Source: Stenotrophomonas terrae (GTDB lineage Bacteria > Pseudomonadota > Gammaproteobacteria > Xanthomonadales > Xanthomonadaceae). From it: a stretch of DNA of 64,000 nt. Where the stretch lies: contig NZ_LDJJ01000028.1 of assembly GCF_001431465.1 (NCBI RefSeq), positions 85,526 to 149,525 on the forward strand, read 5' to 3'. Of the stretch, positions 41,133 to 50,091 are shown piece by piece. Below the pieces are notes generated by a model. That model had not been told where the DNA came from. It did no database searches and saw nothing but the letters and a program-made list of their open reading frames with translations. Position 1 is the first letter of the stretch; each line of letters begins with the position of its first letter. A program made the translations under genes and the position numbers.

Positions 41133-41571
41133 AGCAATACCTCAATCCAGCTATTTCCAGCTGTGGCGCGCAGGTTCTTTCGTTGCCTACTGCCAACAGT
41201 GGCTGACCAAGCCTGGCCTGGTCGGATAGCGCCTTGCATCTGATCGGGCTGCAGTTGCGGTTGCCAGCTCGCCGCCATGGGGGGCTGCAGTCGGGCGTTC
41301 GGCTGGAACTGCATGGCGGAACCCGGGCAGCTCCACAGCCCAACGTGGCTCGTATTTTTACTGGCGTTTTTGCGGTGTATCTACGCTGGATCAGCGCTTC
41401 AGCGGCGATCTAAATTCAGTGGCGACGGCCTGCGGTCGTGGGGTGGTCCGTGCGCATTGAGTGCGTTGACTCGAAAGCCAGTCGGTAACTACTCGCCTGT
41501 GTGGGTGCCTCGCCTCAAGCCGACAGCGGTGGGTGAGGGCACCTCACCGGGCCAGCCAGGGAACAGTCCAC
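41133..41571. other. Intergenic region before giant surface-protein operon
   Basis: About 440 bp with no convincing gene. It contains GTA-box 8 and AGGGAACA just before the GTG start of the 1600-aa protein. The long leader after the box may carry post-transcriptional control. Confidence 0.4.
41352..41361 (+). promoter_or_regulatory. GTA-box 8, upstream of giant surface-protein operon
   Basis: The box GTATTTTTAC has TAAATT 59 bp after its first base as a -10 candidate. There are 210 bp to GTG 41572, implying a leader of about 150 nt. Confidence 0.58.
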
Positions 41572-44500
41572 GTGTCCAACCACTCCTACTTTCGGCTCCC
41601 CGATGCTGTGCGGCTCGCTGCTGTTGCGGTACTGCTGGCAGTGCTTCCCCCGCTGGCCGTTGCACAGGTATCCAATACCGCGCGTATCGCAACGCCAGCG
41701 GGCGTCACCGATACCGATCCGTCGAACAATACCTCGACGGTTGTGACGCCCCTGGTTGGCACATTGAATACCGTCAAACGCTCGGATATAGGCAGTGGTG
41801 TTTCGGTCAGCATCGGCCAGACCCTCACTTACACGCTGACCACCACGGTCGCTGGTGGCCCATTGGGCAGCACATTGACCTTGACCGATACGTTCAGCGC
41901 AGGTCTGGCGTTCGGTGCGGTGACCAGCGCTGGCAGCTTCAGCTGCAACAATGCCGCGCCGGTGATCTGCACGCTGCCATCGGGCACCGCCCCAGGCAGC
42001 TACAGCGTGTCCTATACCGCGGTGGTCACGCAGGCTGCGGTCAGCCAGGTCACCAATACCGTCGTACCCAGCGATGGCACCTGCACCGAGTGCAGTACCA
42101 ACAATCCGCTGGTGACGGTGGCCACATCCAAGCGGTCCGACGTGGGCGCGGGCACCGCCGTCGAACGCGGGCAGACCATCACCTACACCGTGACCACCGT
42201 GGTCAGTGGCGATGGTAGTTTGACCTCGCCGCTGGTGCTGACCGATACGCTCAGCAGCGGGCTCACTTTTGGCAGCATTGTCTCGGCGGGCGCTTTCAGC
42301 TGCGTGGCTGGCAACCCGGTCCGCTGCACGCTGCCGGTGGGCACCGCGGCGGGCACGTATCCGGTCAGCTACAACGCCACCGTCAACGCCAGTGCCGTCA
42401 CCCAGGTCAGCAATACCGTGGTACCCAGCAGCGGCACCTGTACCGATTGCAATACGGTCAATCCACTGGTCGAGATCACCACGCGCAAGAGCTCGAACGT
42501 CGGCGACGGTGCGCAGGTGGCGATTGGTGACATCCTGGTCTATACGCTGACCACCACCATCAGCGGCGGCGCACTGGCACAGCCGTTGACGCTGACCGAT
42601 ACCATTGGCAGCGGGCTGACCTTCAACCTGATCACCCGTGCCGGCGCGTTCGCCTGCAATGCGGCAAATCCGGTGGTCTGCACGCTGCCGGCCGGAACCC
42701 CTGCGGGCACCTACGATGTCAGTTACTCAGCCACGGTGGCGCCAACGGCAACCGTGTCGGTGCGCAATGCGGTGGTTGCCAGTGCCGGCACCTGTGATCC
42801 CTGCAGCACGCTGGACCCGTTGGTCGACGTGCTTACCCGCAAAGAATCCGATATTGGCAGCGGCACCGGCGTGCAGGTCGGGGACACCATCACCTATACG
42901 CTGACCACACAAATCTCGGGTAGCGGCAGCCTGCTCAGTGAGCTGGTGTTGACCGATACGCTCAGCGCTGGACTGGCCTTTGGCAGCATCACCAATGCTG
43001 GCAGCTTCAGCTGCACCGGCAACAATCCGATCCGCTGCACGCTGCCCACCGGAACCGGGCCAGGCGTATACAGTGTCAGCTACACCGCGGTCGTGCAGGC
43101 CAGCGCCACGGCGTCAGTCAACAACACCGTGGTGCCGAGCCAGGGCGATTGCGTCGACTGTTCGACCGACAATCCGCTGCTGCAGATCAGCAGCAGCAAG
43201 ACCGTCAATGTCGGCACCGGCACCGCCGTGCAGCGTGGCCAGCTGCTCACCTATACCGTGACCACCGTGCTGAGCGGCAATGGCAAGCTGAGCCAGCCGC
43301 TTACCCTGACCGACACCTTGGGCGCCGGGCTTGTCTTCAACGCGATTACCGCCAGCGGGGCGTTCTCCTGCACGACCGGCAATCCGGTGGTGTGCCGCTT
43401 GCCGGTAGGTACAACGGCCGGCACCTACGCGGTCAGCTATACCGCCTTGGTTGGCCAGGATGCCACCACATCGGTCAGCAATAGCGTGGTGCCCAGCGAA
43501 GGCACCTGCACAACGTGCGACACGGTCAATCCGCTGGTGGAAATAGCCACCAGCAAGAGCGTCGATGTCGGCGCCGGAACCGCGGTGGCGCGCGGCCAGA
43601 GCCTGGTCTATACGGTCACCTCGGTGATCAGTGGTGGCGCGCTCACCACGCCGCTTACGCTGACCGATACCTTCGGGCCCGGGCTTGATTTCGGTGCGGT
43701 GACTGCCGCCGGCAGCTTCAGCTGCAATGCCGCTACGCCTGTGGTGTGCACGCTGCCTACCGGCACCGCTGCAGGCAGCTACAGCGTCAGCTACAGCGCC
43801 AAGGTGAATGCCGCCGCCACCACGGCAGTGCACAACAGCGTGGTGCCCAGTGATGGCAGCTGCACTGTATGCCAGATTGACAACCCCTTGTCCGAGCCGG
43901 TTGTCAGCTATGCCAAGAGCGTGCTGCTGCCCGCAGGCCAGACCGAGGTAAAGGCGGGCGACAGCCTGGTCTTCACCCTCACCACCAGCGTAACTGTGGC
44001 ACCGACCACCGATGTGGTGACCCTCACCGACACGCCGGGGCCGGGCCTGCAGTTCAGTGCCATGGGCGATGCTGGTAGCTATAGCTGCAATGCAGGCAGT
44101 CCGTTGGTCTGCACACTGCCGGCGGGCACCGCGATCGGCAGCTATGCCCTGACCTATACGGCGGTGGTGACAGCCGACGCCACCGGCAGCGTGCGCAATG
44201 CGGTACTGGCCAGCGGCGGTGATAACCCCAGTTGTACCGTCAACTGCGGCACCGATACGCCGGTGCTCACCCCGGTTGTCGATGTAAGCAAGTCCGCCGA
44301 TCCCAGCAGTGGCACCCAGGTCGCGCGCGGCCAGGTGCTGCGCTACACATTGACCACGGTGGTTGCCAATGCACCCACCACCAAGCCGCTGGTTCTGGTG
44401 GATAGTGCTGACGCCGGCCTGACGATCTCCGCGCTGCCGGCGCAGTGCAGCCAGAGCGGCAACATCGTGACCTGTACGTTGCCTGCGGGTACCGCCGTAG

Positions 44501-46374
44501 GCGTGCATGACCTGAGCTACAACGCCACCGTCAATGAGCAGGCCGGCAGCGTGGTTAACAACACCGTGGTGCCCAGCGGTGGTGGACCGGAACCACCGGT
44601 CTGCAACAACTGCGACACGCAGCATCCGGTCGATGACCCGCTGCTGCGCATCACCAAGACCGCCGGCGTGCGCGAAGTGAAAGTCGGCGACCTGGTGCTG
44701 TACACGCTGCGGATCGAGAACGTCAGCGGGGTCGACCTAGTCAACGGCAGCGTGGTCGACAGCACCCCGGCGGGCTTCAGTTTCGTCGCCGGCTCGCTGC
44801 AGCAGAGCGGCGGTGAACCGTTGCTTGTCAGCGGTGCAGGCCCGGTGCGACTGGGCGGTCTCAACCTGCCGGCCGGCGGGGTGATAACCGTTGCCTACCT
44901 GATGCGCGTCGGCGCCGGCGTGCGCCAGGGCTCCCATATCAACCAAGCGCAGGCCTTGTCGCCGGCCAATACGCCTATTTCCAATATCGCCACCGCCGAG
45001 GTGGTGCTCAGCCCGGATCCGCTACTGGATGAGAGCCTGATCATCGGCACGGTATTCGACGACCGCGATGGCGATGGTTGGCAGGACCGGGCGGACCTGA
45101 GCAAGGTAAGCGTGCAGGGCGGGTTTGCCGCAGCGGACTATGTGCCCGGTTCCACCGTCGTGCTGCGCGATGGTGCGGAGACAGCGCAGGCCGATGCAAG
45201 CGCACCGCTGTTGCGGGGCTTGGCACTGGGCGCGATCGCCGCACGGCAATCCGATGCCGATCCGGCCGAACGCCATCAGGTCGTCATCCGTCAGCGCCTG
45301 CGCGCGGCGAATTTCAGCGATGACTTCGTGCTGACCAGCGCCGAAGGCTTCAGCCTGCGCATGGACCCGGCCGGACAGACCCGGATGGAGCTTTCCGGCG
45401 ATGCACGCAAGGGTTTGAGTGCTGCCCAGCCGCAGGTACAGCGGCGGGTGTTCGAGGGCGCTGACGGCACCACGGTCGAGTATGTGGTCAGCAATGACGG
45501 CGTTGATGAGCGTGGCATCCCCGGCGTGCGCATCGCCTCGGTCGAGGGGCTGTTGATGGAAACCGATCAGTTCGGCCGCTACCACCTGGTGGGTGTGAAC
45601 GGCGGCGCATGGGAACGCGGGCGCAACTTCATCCTCAAGGTCGATCCGGCGACCTTGCCAACCGGTGCCGAGTTCACCACGGACAATCCGTTGCTGAGGC
45701 GTATCACGCCGGGGCTGCCGGTGCGCTTCGACTGGGGTGTGCGGTTGCCGACAGCGCGCATCGCTGGCAGTGAGGAACGGGTAGAGCTGGTACTGGGCAA
45801 GGTGTTGTTCGCGCCGGGCAGTGCCGAGATCCCCTCCCGCTATGCAAACGTGGTTGACCGCATGGCCGAGCAGATCCGGGGCCGTCGCGGTGAAGTCCTG
45901 GTCAGCGCCGATGGGCAACCGCCGGAGTTGGCGTTTGCCCGGGCCACTGCGCTCAAGGCAGCGCTGGCCTCGCGCCTGCAGGCCGAAGAGCTGCAGCAGG
46001 TGCAGATCAGCGTACGTAGCGATGACAGCGCGCAGGCGCCGTTGGTGGCCGGCTGGTCCAACGAGGAGGCGCTGCTCGGGACCGTGCTGTTCGATAACGA
46101 CAAGGCCAGCATCCGGCCCGAGTTCAGGGCATTGATCACGCAGATGGCCGCGGCCCTGGAGCGCGATGGTGGTGGCCAGGTGGGCATCGTCGGCCATACC
46201 GACGTGCATGGCAGCTACGACTACAACGTCAAGCTTGGGCTGCGCCGCGCCCGCGCGGTACAGGAGGCGATCACCGCGCAGTTGTCGCCCGCCCTGCGCG
46301 ACAAAGTCAGGGTGCAGGCCGAATCCGACCCCAATGCACCGCTGGACGCTCCGCTGCAGGAGGGAACGCCATGA
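41572..46374 (+). CDS. Giant DUF11-repeat surface protein with C-terminal OmpA domains
   Basis: This 1600-aa protein starts with a signal peptide (LAAVAVLLAVLPPLAVA). Eight tandem repeats of about 119 aa follow (about residues 69-1023), each with GQxLTYTLTT, LTLTDTxxxGL, xSC...VxCTLPxGT, YSVSYTA and NTVVPSxGTC motifs and usually four Cys. Next come a classic DUF11 domain and a SdrB-like segment (IIGTVFDDRDGDGWQD), then two OmpA/MotB-like regions, the last with VGIVGHTDVHGSYDYNVKLG, a peptidoglycan-binding signature. GTG 41572 is preceded by AGGGAACA. It ends overlapping the next gene (ATGA). I read it as a peptidoglycan-anchored stalk or adhesin; function unproven. Confidence 0.85.
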   Translation: MSNHSYFRLPDAVRLAAVAVLLAVLPPLAVAQVSNTARIATPAGVTDTDPSNNTSTVVTPLVGTLNTVKRSDIGSGVSVSIGQTLTYTLTTTVAGGPLGSTLTLTDTFSAGLAFGAVTSAGSFSCNNAAPVICTLPSGTAPGSYSVSYTAVVTQAAVSQVTNTVVPSDGTCTECSTNNPLVTVATSKRSDVGAGTAVERGQTITYTVTTVVSGDGSLTSPLVLTDTLSSGLTFGSIVSAGAFSCVAGNPVRCTLPVGTAAGTYPVSYNATVNASAVTQVSNTVVPSSGTCTDCNTVNPLVEITTRKSSNVGDGAQVAIGDILVYTLTTTISGGALAQPLTLTDTIGSGLTFNLITRAGAFACNAANPVVCTLPAGTPAGTYDVSYSATVAPTATVSVRNAVVASAGTCDPCSTLDPLVDVLTRKESDIGSGTGVQVGDTITYTLTTQISGSGSLLSELVLTDTLSAGLAFGSITNAGSFSCTGNNPIRCTLPTGTGPGVYSVSYTAVVQASATASVNNTVVPSQGDCVDCSTDNPLLQISSSKTVNVGTGTAVQRGQLLTYTVTTVLSGNGKLSQPLTLTDTLGAGLVFNAITASGAFSCTTGNPVVCRLPVGTTAGTYAVSYTALVGQDATTSVSNSVVPSEGTCTTCDTVNPLVEIATSKSVDVGAGTAVARGQSLVYTVTSVISGGALTTPLTLTDTFGPGLDFGAVTAAGSFSCNAATPVVCTLPTGTAAGSYSVSYSAKVNAAATTAVHNSVVPSDGSCTVCQIDNPLSEPVVSYAKSVLLPAGQTEVKAGDSLVFTLTTSVTVAPTTDVVTLTDTPGPGLQFSAMGDAGSYSCNAGSPLVCTLPAGTAIGSYALTYTAVVTADATGSVRNAVLASGGDNPSCTVNCGTDTPVLTPVVDVSKSADPSSGTQVARGQVLRYTLTTVVANAPTTKPLVLVDSADAGLTISALPAQCSQSGNIVTCTLPAGTAVGVHDLSYNATVNEQAGSVVNNTVVPSGGGPEPPVCNNCDTQHPVDDPLLRITKTAGVREVKVGDLVLYTLRIENVSGVDLVNGSVVDSTPAGFSFVAGSLQQSGGEPLLVSGAGPVRLGGLNLPAGGVITVAYLMRVGAGVRQGSHINQAQALSPANTPISNIATAEVVLSPDPLLDESLIIGTVFDDRDGDGWQDRADLSKVSVQGGFAAADYVPGSTVVLRDGAETAQADASAPLLRGLALGAIAARQSDADPAERHQVVIRQRLRAANFSDDFVLTSAEGFSLRMDPAGQTRMELSGDARKGLSAAQPQVQRRVFEGADGTTVEYVVSNDGVDERGIPGVRIASVEGLLMETDQFGRYHLVGVNGGAWERGRNFILKVDPATLPTGAEFTTDNPLLRRITPGLPVRFDWGVRLPTARIAGSEERVELVLGKVLFAPGSAEIPSRYANVVDRMAEQIRGRRGEVLVSADGQPPELAFARATALKAALASRLQAEELQQVQISVRSDDSAQAPLVAGWSNEEALLGTVLFDNDKASIRPEFRALITQMAAALERDGGGQVGIVGHTDVHGSYDYNVKLGLRRARAVQEAITAQLSPALRDKVRVQAESDPNAPLDAPLQEGTP
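41776..44640 (+). repeat. Eight tandem ~357-bp coding repeats
   Basis: In-frame units encode the 119-aa DUF11-like modules. Units 1-6 are the most alike, each starting near K-R/S-D/N-V/I-G; units 7 and 8 are more diverged. Such an array can change copy number by recombination. Confidence 0.8.
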
Positions 46375-49300
46375 AGCGCAGATTGCTCGATTGCACATTG
46401 GCCGGGCTGTTGGCCAGTGGCGCTGCCGCTGCGCAGGTGCCGCCTGGCGTTGCCTCACCCGCGGCCGAAGCGCCAGCGTTGGACTGCAGCGACAACGGCT
46501 GCAGCAATGAGCAGGGCCTGCTGTTCCAGTTGCGTACACGTAGCTATGACCAGCCGGTTACCACAGGGACCAGCCCGCGTTCCTCGATAGAGGCGTTGCA
46601 GCCGGACCGGCGCGTCACCGTTGCCCGGGAACTACCCGGGCAGGCCATTGCGGTTGGCCGTTTCTCGGTGCAGCTGGCCGATGGTGGCGTGGTCTGGGCA
46701 ACCGAGGATCCCAATCTCGGGCAGCCGGAGCTGGCGGTGTCGGCCCCGTCATTCGCGGCTTACGACGGCCAGAGCATTATCGCGCCGGTACGGTTTGCGA
46801 TACGCAGCAACTACCCCGCGTTCATCCAGCGGATGGAGCTGCGCGTGTACCGGGCGGCCGACCTGGACCTGATCGAGCCGCTGGCGACGGTTGCGGTTGC
46901 GCCTACCGGTGTGGCCCAGGCCGAATGGGATGGCGTGCTGCCGGCCCGCTATCGTTATCGCGCCGGTGATGATCTGGTCTATTTGCTGCGCGCTTATGCA
47001 GCCGATGGCGCCTGGGATGAAACCGCACCCAGTCGCCTGCAGCTGGTAACGCCGGAAGAAGCAGAGCGGGGCAACCGGGCCCTGCGCGACACCACTGAGA
47101 AAGCCCTGGGCAGCGCATTGAGCGTAGACCAGGCGCAGCAGCAACGGCTGGTCGATGATGTGTTTTCGCGCAATGGCCTGCGCCAGCAGAACATCGCGGT
47201 GTATGGCTCGCGGGTGCGCATACAGGGACGGAACTTGCCCCAGGGCCGCAGCCTCAGCATCAACGGCGAGCCTTACCCGGTCGACCTGGAAGGCAAGTTC
47301 GTGGCCGAATTCCTGATGCCTGTCGGCCGCCATGGGTTTGATATCGCCGTGCAGGGGCCGGGGCAGGGCAGTGCAACGCCCGTCGCTCAACACCAGCAGC
47401 TGGAAGTGGATGTGTCCGGCAGCTACTTCTTTGGTATCGGCCTGGCCGATGTCACCATCGCGCAGAACGACATCGGCCGTTCGACCGCGCCGTTGAGCGT
47501 GGATGGGCGCTACCGCGACGACATCATCAGCGATGGGCGGCTCGCCTTTTATCTGAAGGCCAAGGCGCGCGCCAAGTACCTGATCACCGCGCAGGCCGAT
47601 ACCACCGAACAGGACCTGGGCCATCTGTTTGACGGACTCACCAGCGCCACACCGCAGGATATCTTCCGGCGGCTGGATCCCGATCTGTACTACCCCACCT
47701 ATGGCGACGATTCCAGCACCTACCGCGATGTAGACACCATGGGGCGCTTCTATCTGCGCGTGGACTGGGACAAGAACCAGGCACTGTGGGGCAACTACGC
47801 CACCGGCTTGACCGGCACCGAATATGCACAGTACGTGCGTTCGCTCTACGGCGCCGCGGTGAACTGGCGCTCACGCGCGATCAATGCCTGGGGCGACCCG
47901 CGTACCGAGCTGCGTGGTTTTGGATCGCAGGCTGAAACCGCACCGGGCCACAACGAGTTTGCCGGCACCGGTGGCAGCCTGTACTACCTGCGCAACACCG
48001 ACATCCTGCCGGGCTCGGATATCGTGGTGCTGGAAATCCGCGATCCGGCAACCGGCCGCGTCGAGCAGCGGGTGCCACTGGTACGCGGCGTGGATTACCA
48101 GATCAACGAGCTGCAGGGGCGCCTGTTGCTGACCCGGCCGCTGGCGCAGATCACCCGCGAGAACGTGCCCACGCTCACCCGCGACAGCCCGCTGGACGGC
48201 TATGAGCAGCGCCTGGTGGTGGATTACGAATGGGTCCCCAGCGACTTCGATGATGACAACATCACCGCGGGCGTGCGTGCCAAGCAGTGGCTGGGCGATC
48301 ACCTCGGCGTTGGCGTCACCTACGTCAAGGAAAACCGCAGCGGTGAGGATTACACCCTCAGCGGCGCCGACCTGACCCTACAGGCTGGCAAGGGCACCTA
48401 CCTAAAGGCCGAGTACGCGCATACCGAATCGTTTGGCGCGCCGGTGTTCTATTCGGACAACGGCGGCATGAGCTTCGTGCAGAGCAACCGTCTGCTGGGC
48501 CAGCGCAAGGGCGACGCGCGTTCAATCGAAGCCCGTGCCAATTTCAAGGAGCTGGGCTGGACCACGCTGGACTGGAGTGCAGGCGCATGGTGGCGCGATA
48601 CCGATGCAGGCTACTCAACTGCCCGCTACGACACCAACCGGCCGGTAACCGAGTATGGCGCGGAGCTGCTGGGGCAACTGACCAACGATCTCAGCCTGTA
48701 CGCACGTTACAGCCGTGCCGAGATCGGCCGGCAGGCGCTTACCCAGGCGCAGGCCAGCCTGGAATGGCGCATCGGTGACTACGACACACTCAGTGGCGAG
48801 GTCCGTCGGGTCGAAGAGCAGCGCCTGTTGAGCAGCGCGACTGGCGTATTGGGCGCGCTCAAGTATGCGCATCAATTCGGTACCAGCCTGAACCTGTATG
48901 GCCTGGTGCAGGCCACACTGGACGATGATGGTGGCCAGTACGAAGACAATAATGCGCTGGTTGCGGGCGGCAAATATCTGTTCGGCGATCAGTCCTCGGT
49001 CACTGCCGAGGGTAGCGTCGGCGATCGCGGCAACGCGGCGCTGTTGAGCGGCGAATACCGGCTCACACCAGAACATTCCCTGTATGCCGGCTACACCTAT
49101 TCCACCGACATCACCGACCAGGAGTCGCTGTTCGAACCCAATCGCCAGAATGGCTGGACGCTGGGCCAGCGTTGGCGCCTGTCCGAACGCAGCAACATGT
49201 TCAACGAGAGCCAGTTCATCAAGGAACCACAGCAGTCTGGCCTGGCGCATACCTACGGCATGGACTTCTATCCGGCGCAGGGCTGGAACATGGGCTTCAC

Positions 49301-50063
49301 CCTGCAGAGCGGAGACCTGGAAAAGCCAGGTGGCGCCAATGTTGACCGGCGCGCGGTCAGCATCAGCGGTGGCCATACCTCACCGGCCGCCGATTGGCAG
49401 AGCAAGATCGAGTGGCGGCGGGACCAGGGGGCGGAGAATCGCACCCAGTGGGTAACCACCAACCGGCTGACATGGAAGATCAACGAAAGCTGGCGCATCG
49501 CTGCACGCATCAACTACTCCGATACCGATGACGATTACGATCGGCTGGCCAACGCGCGCTTCATGGAGAGCAACCTGGGCTTTGCCTGGCGGCCATGGAA
49601 CAGCACGCGCTGGGCCCTGTTCGGCCGCTATACCTATCTGTATGACCTGGCCACGCTGGGCCAGGTAGGCGGTGCCCAGTACGACCAACGCACCCAGGTC
49701 TTGTCTCTGGAAGGGGTGTACAAACAGGACCAGCATTGGGAGTACGCGGTGAAGCTGGCCCGTCGCGAAGGTGATGTACGCATGCAGCGTGGCTATGGGC
49801 CGTGGTTCGACTCGGCTACCAATTTCGCTGCCGCGCAGCTGCGTTACGAACTGCGCACGCAGTGGCACGCCTTGGCCGAATACCGATGGCTGGACGTTGC
49901 AGACGGCGGTACCCGGCAGGGCTTTCTGGTTGGTCTGGACCGCGATATCAGCCGCAACTTCCGTTTGGGCGTTGGCTACAACTTCACCGAGTTCAGCGAT
50001 GACCTGACCAACTTCGACTATGACCATCGCGGCTGGTTCCTCAACATGACCGGCATGTATTGA
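46371..50063 (+). CDS. 1230-aa outer-membrane beta-barrel protein
   Basis: This protein has a signal peptide (CTLAGLLASGAAAAQ) and an N-terminal periplasmic part with carbohydrate-binding-like and Ig-like strands (IAVYGSRVRIQGRNLPQGRS). From about residue 350 onward a very long run of alternating amphipathic strands (VDGRYRDDIISDGRLAFYLK, then GVRAKQWLGDHLGVGVTYVK) ends in HRGWFLNMTGMY, an aromatic C-terminus typical of outer-membrane insertion. It lacks a TonB box and plug that I can identify, so a TonB-dependent receptor is unlikely. Translation is coupled to the giant OmpA protein. It may export or anchor the neighbouring DUF11 proteins. Confidence 0.78.
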   Translation: MKRRLLDCTLAGLLASGAAAAQVPPGVASPAAEAPALDCSDNGCSNEQGLLFQLRTRSYDQPVTTGTSPRSSIEALQPDRRVTVARELPGQAIAVGRFSVQLADGGVVWATEDPNLGQPELAVSAPSFAAYDGQSIIAPVRFAIRSNYPAFIQRMELRVYRAADLDLIEPLATVAVAPTGVAQAEWDGVLPARYRYRAGDDLVYLLRAYAADGAWDETAPSRLQLVTPEEAERGNRALRDTTEKALGSALSVDQAQQQRLVDDVFSRNGLRQQNIAVYGSRVRIQGRNLPQGRSLSINGEPYPVDLEGKFVAEFLMPVGRHGFDIAVQGPGQGSATPVAQHQQLEVDVSGSYFFGIGLADVTIAQNDIGRSTAPLSVDGRYRDDIISDGRLAFYLKAKARAKYLITAQADTTEQDLGHLFDGLTSATPQDIFRRLDPDLYYPTYGDDSSTYRDVDTMGRFYLRVDWDKNQALWGNYATGLTGTEYAQYVRSLYGAAVNWRSRAINAWGDPRTELRGFGSQAETAPGHNEFAGTGGSLYYLRNTDILPGSDIVVLEIRDPATGRVEQRVPLVRGVDYQINELQGRLLLTRPLAQITRENVPTLTRDSPLDGYEQRLVVDYEWVPSDFDDDNITAGVRAKQWLGDHLGVGVTYVKENRSGEDYTLSGADLTLQAGKGTYLKAEYAHTESFGAPVFYSDNGGMSFVQSNRLLGQRKGDARSIEARANFKELGWTTLDWSAGAWWRDTDAGYSTARYDTNRPVTEYGAELLGQLTNDLSLYARYSRAEIGRQALTQAQASLEWRIGDYDTLSGEVRRVEEQRLLSSATGVLGALKYAHQFGTSLNLYGLVQATLDDDGGQYEDNNALVAGGKYLFGDQSSVTAEGSVGDRGNAALLSGEYRLTPEHSLYAGYTYSTDITDQESLFEPNRQNGWTLGQRWRLSERSNMFNESQFIKEPQQSGLAHTYGMDFYPAQGWNMGFTLQSGDLEKPGGANVDRRAVSISGGHTSPAADWQSKIEWRRDQGAENRTQWVTTNRLTWKINESWRIAARINYSDTDDDYDRLANARFMESNLGFAWRPWNSTRWALFGRYTYLYDLATLGQVGGAQYDQRTQVLSLEGVYKQDQHWEYAVKLARREGDVRMQRGYGPWFDSATNFAAAQLRYELRTQWHALAEYRWLDVADGGTRQGFLVGLDRDISRNFRLGVGYNFTEFSDDLTNFDYDHRGWFLNMTGMY

Positions 50064-50091
50064 CGGCGCGGCGCACTCCAGGACAGATGCC

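Noticed and set aside
43114..44625. A 503-codon open frame antisense to the giant DUF11 gene
   Set aside because: Follows the codon bias of the repeats on the other strand; composition is His/Arg/Gly-rich without any known domain.
46371..50063. 1230-aa barrel considered as a TonB-dependent receptor
   Set aside because: No TonB box or plug domain could be identified; the N-terminal part is Ig-like or carbohydrate-binding-like.
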